Source: Ecdyonurus torrentis (lineage: Eukaryota; Arthropoda; Insecta; Ephemeroptera; Heptageniidae). Taken from it: DNA of 64,000 nucleotides. The notes under the pieces are model-generated. The model was given only the letters and a program-made list of their open reading frames with translations. It was not told where the DNA came from and made no database searches. The position numbers and the translations under genes were made by a program. The stretch covers positions 26,966,489 through 27,030,488 of the forward strand of contig OX439133.1 of NCBI GenBank assembly GCA_949318235.1, written 5' to 3'. Shown in pieces: positions 52,179 to 63,815 of the stretch (position 1 is its first letter; every line of letters starts with the position of its first letter).

Positions 52179-55100
52179 TTGTTAATAGAAAATAAAGGTA
52201 AAATCCTTTAATCTAGATTCTATTCATAGACGTATATAATACGTATTTGCATTATGAATAAAAACTGGTTTTTGACTAAAGAAAGAAAAATTTAGATTAA
52301 TTTTGTAAAAAAAAAAAATTAGTATTCGTAATGTACATTACGTATTCGTATATTCGTAATGTAATATTCGTCCCAATGTACAATAGGTTGTATTATCAAA
52401 AACAACAACAAAAAATCGAAAAAAATAGAACAAATAAAGATGAAAACATGAAGATTGATCCAAAAAACGCCCTTTAAATTACACGTTTTTTAGAGCTATT
52501 TAAAGCAATCTAGAGTAGGTAGGGGGTCCGTAACAGTGAGAAAAAGCAAAAAAGAAAAATGTTTTACAAAAAATGCATATTTTTGGTTTTCTGAGAACCG
52601 CACAAAAACGTGGTTAAAATTTACGACATTGAAATATTGTTTACAAGAGTCTGGGACTGAAGAGGCTAAACATTCATTACGAATTACGTATTGGAGTATT
52701 AAATAAATTAAAACTAGAATTAATTAAATTATTATTCTTCAAATACAAAAAAGTTTAAATACGCTAGCATAAGTGATTATTATTTAATCTTTTATAAAAA
52801 TGGATAAGGTGCATAGAGAGAGAAAGACTATAAAAAAGTCCTGTATACCACATAATAAAAGATGATGCAGTACACAGTAGGCATGCCTACTGTGTTCAAT
52901 CCTCAAATTAAATCATCCTTAAGGTAACCGGACACTTCGGGACGGGGATGATTCGTGACAGGACAATTTTTGACAGGACAATTCGGGTTGGCGTGATATA
53001 TTATATAATTATCCACTTTTTATCAAATATGATTTAGCATAATCCTAATATATCCCACCAGCTGCGATTTTTATGAAACTTGGCAGATCCTTTCAGGAAA
53101 ACATAAATAGAGACCAGAAAAAGTTCTAAAAGTTCTTTCTTTTATTGTACGCGTAATTATAAAAATTCCCCGCCTATAAACTCCCTCAAACTAACCCGCC
53201 GTCCCGAATTGTTCTGTCCCGAATTGTCCGCCGTCCCGAATTGTCCGGTCACAAATTGTCCTGTCACGAACTGTCTTAGATTCATACCTTTAGCATTGAT
53301 AACACGTCTACGCTCTCTCTTCGCGAGTATAAAAAAAGGTCCTACCACTCGCCATATATTAGATGTATATATATATATATATATATATTAGCATCATACT
53401 TATAACCTTGAGTAGCAGCCCACACATTTGTTTGCCACGCAACGAAGAAAAAAGTCTCATATATCCACCGGTATTTAATATTATATTCACTAAGTCTACG
53501 AGATATCATTATTTGTATTTGACTACTCGACTGCAAGTTAGCTACGTCGCCAATATTTCTTTATATGTGAAGTATAAAAAGTCTGAGTGATTTTTATTTT
53601 CTTATAAGACATAACAAACAAAACTTAAATACTGTGCTTAGGTAAGTTTAAACATTTGTTTAATATTAAAATAATAAAATTTAATATTAAATTTAATAAT
53701 TTAATGTAAAAACAAGAACAATAATTTAGTATTAAAAATATATAATTTTTAAAATATTAAAATAATATAAACAACTTCGCTTAATGTCTTAATTAGTGAC
53801 AAGGTGCTCATATTAATATTTACTTACATATATGCTTCCATCTCTTGCAGACTTGATCAACGTTATATTATAGACGACATAATGCATGCTGTTGGTATGC
53901 ACACGTTCCTAAAGGCATAGACCAGAGAAAAACATAAGCATTTATATCACAAAACACTTGATGAGATTTACATTAATAACATTAGTTTGTTTCAAAATCC
54001 AACAGTAGCACCGTAGCAGTGATCAGAAAAGTCAACTTATGCAACCCGCACAACATTTTTATACTAATTTTTGCATGTTTCTGACGTCATAAACATGAAT
54101 TTTCACGCAAATTTCATCCTATACAGTTTTTTCACGCTCTCTCGTGGAGCCACCTTTACATTATGGTAAAAATTATCATAAGTTTTGTAGATCCCATTTC
54201 GTGTTTATTCATTAAAAGCACATGTTGTTTTATGTGGTCTATGGCTTTAAGGATTGTTTATAAATTAAAAAATACACTAAGGACCTTCTAGAGAGGAACG
54301 AGGCGCTAGTGTTTTTTAATTGCAATAACGTTATATTTATAGACTGTAAAAAACAGAATACATGTGTGAGGACTTTAATGTGTTTTATCTGTTTTTTATT
54401 TTATAACATCGAGAGTTATAATGTATTTAAATTATGAACAATGCTTAAGAATGTGTGCATACCAACAGCATGCATTATGTCGTCTAGGATATAACGTTGG
54501 TCATCATCGGCAAAAGATGGAAGCCCTATGGTGTAAGTAAAAATTAATATGAACAATTACACCTTAAACCATGTTTTGTTTGATATAACTAATAACTATA
54601 CATTTTATACATTTTATTTTGCTACTTTTTATATTCATTATTTTTCATTTGTTAGTTGACTCTCAATAAGTGGTCAAAGCAGCTCATGCATGCCAGGGAA
54701 ATATAAGACCTTTTTTTGTCTCCTTGCGTGGTTCTGTGCAAACAATATTTATGAATGCATTCTAATATGGTGAGAGGTAGGACTTTTAAATAGTTCTCTC
54801 TCTCTCTCTCACGCTCTCTCTCTCTCGCTCTCTCTCTCGCTCTCTCTCTCGCTCTCTCTCTCGCTCTCTCTCTCGCTCTCTCTCTCGCTCTCTCTCTCTC
54901 GCTCTCTCTCTCGCTCTCTCTCTCGCTCTCTCTCTCGCTCTCTTTCTCGCTCTCTCTCTCGCTCTCTCTCTCTCGCTCTCTCTCTCTCGCTCTCTCTCTC
55001 TCTCGCTCTCTCTCTCTCTCGCTCTCTCTCTCTCTCGCTCTCTCTCTCTCGCTCTCTCGCTCTCTCTCTCGCTCTCTCTCTCTCTCTCACTCTCTCTCTC

Positions 55101-55626
55101 TCTCTGAAAACTGTGCTTATATAGGTTCACATTTGTTTCATATTAAAATAATTAAATAATTTATAAATTTATTATAATTTGTAATTTTTAACTAATAAAA
55201 ACAATTAATCATAAACCATCCCTGGTTAATAATCTTGCCTAAGATATTGCAAGATTGGCTCAAGATCGCAAGATCTTGAGTAACATTCTAAGATTCTTGA
55301 GCAAAAATGCAATCTTGCCATTCTAGAGACAAGATCTAGGATAAGACATGATATTGTTGCATAATAGTAAATGTTTTGTGACAACACAATACTATGTTGA
55401 ATCGGGACTGATGTGTTATTGTATTGTTGGAACATAGTAACTGTTTAATGGTAAACAAAATTGTTTAGAATCATAACAATTGCAATGTTGTAGCAGCACA
55501 ATAAGGTCTAAACAATCAACTATAAAATTTGTTTTTTCCGTGTGGTTTAAAAAATGATTTAAAATAAGTTAAAAAATATGAAATGAAACAATATTTTGCG
55601 TAAAATAATTGTGAAAAAAATTCAGA
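52179..55626 (+). repeat. Tandem unit C, shortened and interrupted
   Basis: Compared with A and B it lacks about 430 bp after GCCAGGGAAATA (54702), including the left half of the GA...CT hairpin. It also lacks about 790 bp after GACATGATAT (55354), and gains a 334-bp TTAA-associated element at 53913. It is more diverged from A and B than they are from each other. Confidence 0.85.
53913..54246 (+). mobile_element. piggyBac-type MITE inserted in unit C
   Basis: Units A and B read GTTCTTAAGGATTG where C reads GTTCCTAA, element, TTAAGGATTG. The ends AGGCATAGACC and GGTCTATGGCT are inverted repeats. The insertion target is TTAA, with one base changed on the left. Same family as 31464 and 33207. 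Confidence 0.88.
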
Positions 55627-55870
55627 TTGTTAATAGAAAATAAAGGTAAAATCCTTAAATCTAGTTTCTATTCATATACGTATTTAATACGTATTTGCAT
55701 TATGAATAAAAACCGGGTTTTGACTATAGAAAGAATAATTTGGATTAATTTTGTAAAAAAAATAATTAGTATTCGTGAAAATACAAATAGTAAGTAATGA
55801 TAATATTATTTGCACACGCTAACGTAAGTGATTATTATTCTATATGGAAATAGATAAGGTGCATTGATAT

Positions 55871-55912
<42 letters not shown>

Positions 55913-56140
55913 CGAGAGAGAGAGAGAACTAAAAAAGTCCTACCTCACAATAAAAGATGATGCCTACTATGTTCAATCCTTTAATTAAATGTTACTTAAA
56001 TTACACGTTTACGCAATCCGCGAAATATAAAAAAGGTCCTACCGCTCGCCATTATATTATATCATAGTTATAACCTTGAATAGCAGGTCACATAGCATAT
56101 GCCATGTAACGAAAGAAAAAAGTCACATATCCCCCTTTAT
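55627..56140 (+). repeat. Tandem unit D, degenerate partial copy
   Basis: Starts as the other units, then keeps only short pieces: a GA tract at 55871-55925, AAAAGTCCTACCTC, GATGATGC, and GCCATTATAT. It ends before the minisatellite. Confidence 0.7.
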
Positions 56141-56234
56141 ATATGTTAACCTTATTTCTCCTTTGGTATCCACTCATTTGATCTTCAATTCTTTCTCATT
56201 TAAAATTGAAACATGCAACCAAATGAGAGCAAAT

Positions 56235-57640
56235 GAATAGGAAATGACACGTCATCACTGACTATCAACTTGACTTTTGTAGTGTATGAAGTAGATATGT
56301 GACGTCATCACTGATTTTTTACTTGACTTTAGATGTGTATGAAGTAGATATGTGACGTCATCACTGACTAACAATTTGATTTAGTTGTGTATGAAGTTGA
56401 TATATGACGTAATCACTGACTATCAATTTGACTGTAGTTGTGAATGAAGTAAATAAGTGACGCATCACTGACTATCAACTTGACTTTAGTAGTGTATTAA
56501 GTAGATATGTGACGTCATCACTGACTATCAACTTTACTTTAGTTGTGTATGAAGTAGTTAAGTGACGTCATCACGTAATTTCAGCTTGACTTTAGTTGTG
56601 AATAAAGTAGATATGTGACGTCATGACTGACTATCAACTTGACTTTAGTACTGTATGAAGTAGATATGTGACGTCATCATTGACCTTCAACTTGAATTTA
56701 GTTGTGTATGTAGTAAAAATGTGACGTCATCATTCATCACTGACTATCAACTTGACTTTAGTTGTGTATGAAGTAGATATGTGACATCATCAGTGACTAT
56801 CAACATGACTTAAGATATGTATAAAGTAGATAAGTGACGTCATCACTGACTATCAACTTGACTTTAGTTGTGTATAGAGTAGATAAGTAGATATATGACG
56901 TCCTCACTGACAATCAACTTGACCTTAGTAGTGTATGAAGTAGATATGTGACGTCATACTGACTAATAACTTGACTTTACTTGTGTTTGAAGTAGATATG
57001 TGACGTTATCACTGACTATCAACTTGACTTTAGTTGTGTATGAAGTAGATATGTGACGTCATACTGACTAATAACTTGACTTTACTTGTGTTTGAAGTAG
57101 ATAAGTGACGTCATCACTGACTATCAACTTGACTTTAGTTGTGTATAGAGTAGATAAGTAGATATATGACGTCCTCACTGACAATCAACTTGACCTTAGT
57201 AGTGTATGAAGTAGATATGTGACGTCATACTGACTAATAACTTGACTTTACTTGTGTTTGAAGTAGATATGTGACGTCATCCCTGACTATCAACTTGACT
57301 TTAGTAGTGTATGAAGTAGATATATGACGTCATCACTGACTATGAACTTTACTTTAGTATTGTATCAAGTAGACATATGAAGTCATCAATGACTATAAAC
57401 TTGACTTTAGTAGTGTATAAAGTAGATATGTGATGTCATCACGTAATTTCAGCTTGACTTTAGTTGTGAATAAAGTAGATATGTGACGTCATGACTGACT
57501 ATTAACTTGACTTTAGTACTGTATGAAGTAGATATGTGACGTCATCATTGACCTTCAACTTGACTTTAGTTGTGTATGTAGTAGAATTGTGACGTCATCA
57601 GTCATCACTGACTATCAACTTGACTTTAGTTGTGTATTTG
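56235..57640 (+). repeat. About 53-bp minisatellite with TGACGTCA in most units
   Basis: The unit is roughly GTGACGTCATCACTGACTAT, CAACTTGACTTTAGTTGTGT, ATGAAGTAGATAT; about 26 units, diverged by point changes and small gaps. A higher-order pattern is present: the block with GAGTAGATAAGTAGATATAT recurs after 271 bp (56880, 57151), and the TCACGTAATTTCAGC block recurs after 868 bp (56571, 57439). The TGACGTCA palindrome is a CRE/ATF-type site, kept in most units. No ORF. Confidence 0.92.
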
Positions 57641-58026
57641 ATTACGTAAAATTAAGAACAATGATAAAAATAAGCCTATTTTATTTAAATTTATGAAATT
57701 AAAATTATTGTTTATATAAATACTGCACTTTTTAGCTTACCTAGTATAAAGTTTTAATAAAAGAAAAGCAATATTACTCATAAATAATACATTTTGTTTG
57801 CTATAATAATATCTTGTAAAAATTTTGTTTGAAAAATTAATTAAGCATAAAAAATTAGGTTATTTAATATTTAAAACAATATAATATATAATATTTTTTT
57901 ATAAACGCTTCTCCTGAAAAAATGTCTTATTTACGACTTACACATTTCGCTACGCGTGACAAAAAACGACTTACACATTTTACTTCACCTGACAAAATAC
58001 GAGTTACACATTTTTTTCGCAACATT

Positions 58027-58081
<55 letters not shown>

Positions 58082-58174
58082 TTTTTTTATATTGAAAATT
58101 TTACAAGAACAATAATTGGATTGATGTAATTGATGCTATGTAAAAAAAAATTATCAAATGCTAGATCTTATTTA
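57641..58174. other. AT-rich DNA with a short tandem repeat and (TA)n
   Basis: ACGACTTACACATTT with GTGACAAAA occurs about 2.5 times at 57930-58020 (period about 36). A (TA)n tract is at 58031-58078. No gene. Confidence 0.6.
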
Positions 58175-58391
58175 TATATCGCTGGCCGCGCGTCAAAACG
58201 GGGAAAAAGCAATTTTTATGAACCACGTGAGTGGTGAATAAGCACCTTTCATGGCCGTCGCGAGTGGCGAATATCATGTGCTGTAAGCATAACTTATTCG
58301 CCACTTGCGGCGGCCGTGAAAGGTGTATTCACCACTCGCGCGGTTCATAAAAATTGCTTTTTCCCCATTTAGACGCGCGGCCAGCGATATA
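58175..58391. mobile_element. 217-bp near-perfect hairpin MITE
   Basis: TATATCGCTGGCCGCGCGTC and its exact reverse complement are the ends. The arms stay complementary through GGGGAAAAAGCAATTTTTAT and the CACTCGCG/GTGGCGAAT part to a loop near 58283. It is far richer in G and C than its surroundings, and few arm mismatches suggest it is young. TATA or TA could be the target. Confidence 0.85.
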
Positions 58392-58810
58392 CTAATATTG
58401 ATTTTATCATCTCATATTTTAAGAATCATTATCGTAATTCGAGGCATAAATTATATTGACCTGAGATGATCAAAGTTCAGATGATAAAGTGATGCTTAGT
58501 GCATTACTGAACTGAAGAATTATTTAATAAATTTTATGTTCTTAATGATAGTTATATATAATTTGTTAAATACATCATAAATTAAGACATTTCATAGTTC
58601 AATAAATTTTTATAAATTTTAATTTTGTACAACCTTTCAATAGAAAATATGTCACGGAATATATGCATTAGCTTAGAAAATTTAATATAAATGTTGAAAA
58701 ACAAACACAACAGTCTTATATATAACAATAATTAGAATAATATAGATTTCAAATTCAAGTGTTTGTTTGTGTGGTTTAAATAAATGTAATTATAAGTATA
58801 AAAAGTATAT

Positions 58811-58843
<33 letters not shown>

Positions 58844-59056
58844 ATCGCGTAAATTAAACAATAAAACGTTAAAAAACTTCGGTCTTATATTTTTGTACTT
58901 TACCTGCATTCTAACATTGTGGCAAAATAATAAATCTAACATTAACAAAATAATACATTATGTTTAAATTGCAAGTTTGTTAAAACCAAACAGGTGTATA
59001 ATATTTTGAAAAATTAATAATAATAAAAAGGTTTATAACTCATAACGCAATCTTAT
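58392..59056. other. Non-coding, with (GA)n at 58813-58842
   Basis: No gene recognised. Confidence 0.5.
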
Positions 59057-60388
59057 TTAACCCTCAAGATCCCGGACTAAACATTTTGCGTGGAAGGCCG
59101 AGCCCAGTGCACTAGACCCTATTTTTATAATTAAATATTACAAACGCTATCCATTGTACAAAGCTCAAATTTTTATAGAGGATCAAAATTTATTAAGCTG
59201 TATAGCAAAATTATTGAAACATTTTTATCGCAATTATGGTACTAGCGAAAAATTAATACCTGAAATTACTTTTGTCCATAAGAAATACATTGACCACGAT
59301 TCACAATTTTAAACCTCATCAGGTATTAGAGAGGTTGTGTGCCTAAGGTTAGAAAAAAATAAAGCAAGGGATGCGCGATTATATAAGAAAAAAAAAACTT
59401 TTTATGATGCGAGGGGTCGCTAGCAAATTTTACTTTTATAAGGAGAGAAATCTCGAATCTAAAGAATAAAATTTAAAATACGTAGTAGTATATTCCTTCT
59501 CATCTCCCTTGTCATATTAACAAATTAATTTTTTTTTTTCATAGAAATTAAATAAAGTAAAAATAAAAAATCATAATTTCTACTACGGCATAACCGTTTA
59601 GCAGTTTATTTATTTTTTTTTGTCATGATATTTTAAATTATTAAATTATATTCAAATGTGCATATTTTTATACATATTTTCTCTTAGAGATCTAAAAATC
59701 TTTCAGAGGTAGATATTTGCAATATATATGGCATTACAAATTACAGAGTAAATATTATATTTTATACTAGATTTTAACAATTACCATTTTTATTTTATGA
59801 CGTTATTTAGTACTGCGTTTTTTTTTTCTTTTTTCTTTTTTTTTTCTTTTCTTACCACACCACACGCGTATTTTTTTACATTTTTTTTATATTTATTTTC
59901 ATTAGCTGGTGTATATTATAAGTACATGAATGAAGCATAAAAAAGGCCGCATAGTGTTGTTATAATATATAATAATAATTAATGCAAGAAGGCAATAAAG
60001 CTTTTAACATCCCTTATTTTTTATCTTATATACCTAACATTATTTTTCTTTGCGAAAAAAGGGTCCACTCTTAATTTTTGTAACCTCTTAGGGTAATAAA
60101 ATTTTCACTCCAAAGTGATCGACTACTCAAGGGGTTTATATTTTTTATATAGAGCAGGTATGCAGATGTCGCAGACCCGGTACGGCTGTCCACGCAAAAT
60201 CAAAACTTTAATTAAGAATTACAATTAATGCAATTATATCTGCGCGCTCAACTTTTTTGTGAAGATGTAAGTCAACACTTTTGAGGAAGTAACAGAATTT
60301 CATAATTTTTGAGCAATGACAAAAAATTTAAATTTAAGAAAACTAACTCAAAAGTGAGGCAGATCTTGTCCGAGCGCTTGAGGGTTAA
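59057..60388. mobile_element. piggyBac-type non-autonomous element with TTAA duplications
   Basis: TTAA at 59057-59060 and 60385-60388 borders the ends CCCTCAAGATCCCGGAC and (reverse complement of the right) CCCTCAAGCGCTCGGAC, 14 of 17 matching. TTAA plus a CCCT start is the hallmark of piggyBac ends. Inside, TTTTGCGTGGA and TCCACGCAAAA (near 59083 and 60188) form a second inverted pair. The 1.3 kb between has only short frames, so it has no transposase. Confidence 0.8.
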
Positions 60389-61180
60389 TTTCTCATGAAT
60401 CTTTTTTTCTGTTACACCATGTTTTCATAAAATTTAAATTTGGCGTCCAAATATCTGTATAAGATTATTGCATCGATTTAATTTTATGACACTGCAACTT
60501 TATTTCACAATTTTTCTTGTGGTCAATGCAAGCCATTCTTCATTTCATTATATTTATGAAGAATTGTCAACATTTTTAAAAACAAGTGGCACCAAAAATA
60601 TAATTAAAACAATTGAGCATCAACAACGCAACGCGCGAAGTTAAGCTTAAAATTAAACGAAATAAATTAAGTTTTCCCTATTAAACAATTAAGTTTTGGT
60701 GCTTAAAAATATCAAAAAAATTGAGAATACAATTTAAATTGTCTGTTAACATTAATTAAACTGTATTTTAGCTAAGTCAACAGTCCCAGAAATCGTTTAA
60801 AATTGATGATTTTTTATAAGGTGCTGACTTCATTTATGATGTAAAAATACGCGTACGGGGCAACTTTTCTCCCTCTTCTATTAAAATTTTCACGACCTAA
60901 CATTATTAAAATTTTGAGTTTCGTATTAGAAGTAATTTTTAGGTCCTAACATTTTGTCTCTCCGCACCGATTTTGTATTAATCTATTATAAAATTTCAAA
61001 TTTATGCATATGTGATATAAAATCTAAAACGTACAGTACATACAACTTATCAGTGCAATTTTATCATTTTATTACTATTCTTTCAAAAATGATGGTATTA
61101 AAATATTTGAAAAAATAGTATTGTTATCAAAAAATTATCGTTATAGTTATAATATAGTATCGATATCGTTATAGAAATTT
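60389..61180. other. Non-coding AT-rich DNA
   Basis: No gene, RNA or clear repeat recognised. Confidence 0.5.
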
Positions 61181-61189
61181 TGGGTATCA

Positions 61190-63815
61190 AACTCAAGACT
61201 GAAGTGTTATGACATGACTTTTTCAATGTTCTATAAGAGATAATGGACCAATAACAACCTCTAAAAAAGTTGAGTTCACCGATTTTTTTCAAAATTCCCA
61301 TAAATGTACATATAGGTGACTTAAGTTAGTACACAAAATATTTTTGACCGGAAATGGTTTTGGCGGGAAATATAGCAGTCTAAATTTTTGGAATCCTACT
61401 TAAGTACTGTGTGAGAAACTAATTGCCATAATTAGACAAATCGAGATAAAATTTTGACATTTCATATTCTTATTATGAATAAATTTTCTTGCATAGACAT
61501 GTTTTGCTCACTTCCGGTGACGTCAAAATTTCAAAATGGTGGCCATTTTAAAAACAAAAAGCGCTGTAAAAACCGCGGGTCTGACTCAACTCATTAGTAA
61601 AAACATAACAACATACTACACAATATGCTCTATCATCCTGCATTACTAGCTAAGTGTCATATTTTTAATTTAAATTAAAATTAAATCACGAACATAGCTG
61701 TATGCCAAATAACGCAGACCGCGCCGCGGCAACCGCTGCAGCATAATTAGACAAATATAGATAGAAATTTGAAATTTTATATACTTTTTGTGAATTAATT
61801 TTTCTGCGTGGACACGTTTTGGTCACTTCCGGTGACGTCAAATTTTCAAAATGGCGGCCATTTAAAAAACAAAAGTGCTGTAAAAACCGCGGGTCTGACT
61901 CAACATATTATTAAAAAAATATACAAAACTACTAGATAATATACTCTATGATTTTGCATTAAAAGCTAATTGTCATATTTTTAATTTTTATTTTAAAAAA
62001 ATCTCAAACATAGCTCTATGTCAAAAAATAAATATTTAACATAGAGCTATGTTTGAGATTTTTTTAAAATAAAAATTAAAAATATGACACTTACCTATTA
62101 ATGCAAAATCATAGAGTATATTATCTAGTATTTTTTTATATTTTTTAATAATATGTTGAGTCAGACCCGCGGTTTTTACAGCACTTTTTGCTTTTTAAAT
62201 GGCCGCCATTTAGAAAATTTGACGTCACCGGAAGTGACCAAAACGTGTCCACGCAGAAAAATTAATTCACCAGAGGTATGTAAAATTTCAAATTTCTATC
62301 TGTATTTGTCTAATTATGCTGCAGCGGTGGCCGCGGCGCGGTCTTTGTTATTTGGCATACAGCTATGTTCGTGATTATATTTTAATTTAAATTAAAAATA
62401 TGACACTTAGCTAGTAATGCAGAATGATAGAGTATATTGTCTAGTATGTTATTATGTTTTTTACTAATGCGTTGAGTCAGACCCGCGGTTTTTACAGCGC
62501 TTTTTGTTTTTAAAATGGCCACCATTTTTAAATTTTGACGTCACCGGAAGTGAGCAAAACATGTCCATGCTGGAAAATTTATTAATAATAAGAATATGAA
62601 ATGTCAAACTTTTATCTCGATTTGTCTAATTATGGCAATTTGTTTCTTACACAGTACTTAAGTAGGATTCAAAAAATTCAGACTGCTATATTTCCCGCCA
62701 AAACCATTTCCGGTCAAAAATATTTTGCGTACTAACTTAGGTCACCTATATGTACATTTATGGGAATTTTGAAAAAAATCAGTGAACTCAACTTTTTTAG
62801 AGGTTGCTATTGGATCCATTATCTCAAAAGAAAAACTTTTCATTGACTAACATTTGATAACCAAAAGCTGTTTCGTAGCCCATGGTGTCCTCTTAAACTT
62901 GCGCTCATCCTGCGAGATATGCAAAACGCTAAAAACGTAGAACACCTTGAACATAAAAGATGTGCAATGTACTAACAATCCTGAAAATCAACGTTGATTT
63001 GGGCAAAATCATTGATTTCTAATTTATTTTCTATTCACAAAATGCCGCTGGCGGTCACTGGCGTCACAGCTCGCTTATTTTACGCGCGCGTAAACTAGGC
63101 GAGTTGTTGCGAAAATGACCGCCAGTGGCATTACGTTAGATTAGTTTTTTTTTGTTCCTCTTTTATTACATTTAGGAGTAAATTCAAAGGTTACAACATG
63201 GTTTCTTAAATGTCTAACAATGACAAGAACTATTCGTAGGGCATATTATTATAATGCCCTAAAGCACTTCCGTAGCCCGAAAACTCGTTATCATCCTGCG
63301 AGATATATGCAACATGTCTAGTATCTTTTACGTCAAAGTTACGGCTTTACTATAAAAAAAATATTTTAAGGCGTAGAACACTTTGAACAAGAAACTTGCC
63401 TTATATCGTAAGAAAGCTAAAAATCAACGTTGTTTTTGCTGGAATCATAGATTTCTAATTTATTTTTCATTCACAAAATACCATGTCACAGCTCGCCCAG
63501 TTTACGCGCGCGTAAAATAAGCGAGCTGTGACGTCAGTGACTGCCACCGGCATTTTGTGAATGGAAAATAAATTAGAAATCAATGACTTCGCCCAAAATC
63601 AACGTTGATTTTCAGGATTGTTAGGACATTACACAACTTTTATGTTCAAGGTGATCTACGCCTTAAGCGTTTTGCATATCTCGCGGGATGAGCACAAGTT
63701 TAGGGGCTACCATGGGCTAAGGAACAGCTTTGGGTCATTATATGTGAGTCAATGAAAAGTTTTTCTTATAGAACATAGAAAAAGTCATGTCGTAACACTT
63801 GAACTTTCTCTTTAT
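61190..63815. mobile_element. Foldback element, same family as 15617, split by an insertion
   Basis: The right half runs from GGAACAGCTTTGGGTCATTA (63720) to AAAAAGTCATGTCGTAACAC. The mirrored left half is in two pieces: GTGTTATGACATGACTTTTT, CAATGTTCTATAAG (61203-61236), and AAAAACTTTTCATTGACTAA onward from 62830. Between them lies the separate 1.6-kb foldback. Internal arms include CAACGTTGATTT pairs, and TACGCGCGCGTAAA occurs in both inner halves. Confidence 0.75.
61237..62828. mobile_element. 1.6-kb foldback element made of four 300-bp modules
   Basis: The arms meet near 62030 (CATAGCTCTATGT / ACATAGAGCTATG). Each arm has two direct copies of a module with CATAATTAGACAAAT, CACTTCCGGTGACGTCAAA, ATGG(C/T)GGCCATTT and AAAACCGCGGGTCTGACTCA. 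In total there are four modules, two forward and two reverse. No ORF. Confidence 0.8.

Noticed and set aside
56235..57640. CRISPR-like array
   Set aside because: The repeats are contiguous with no unique spacers, vary freely and sit in animal DNA; it is a minisatellite.
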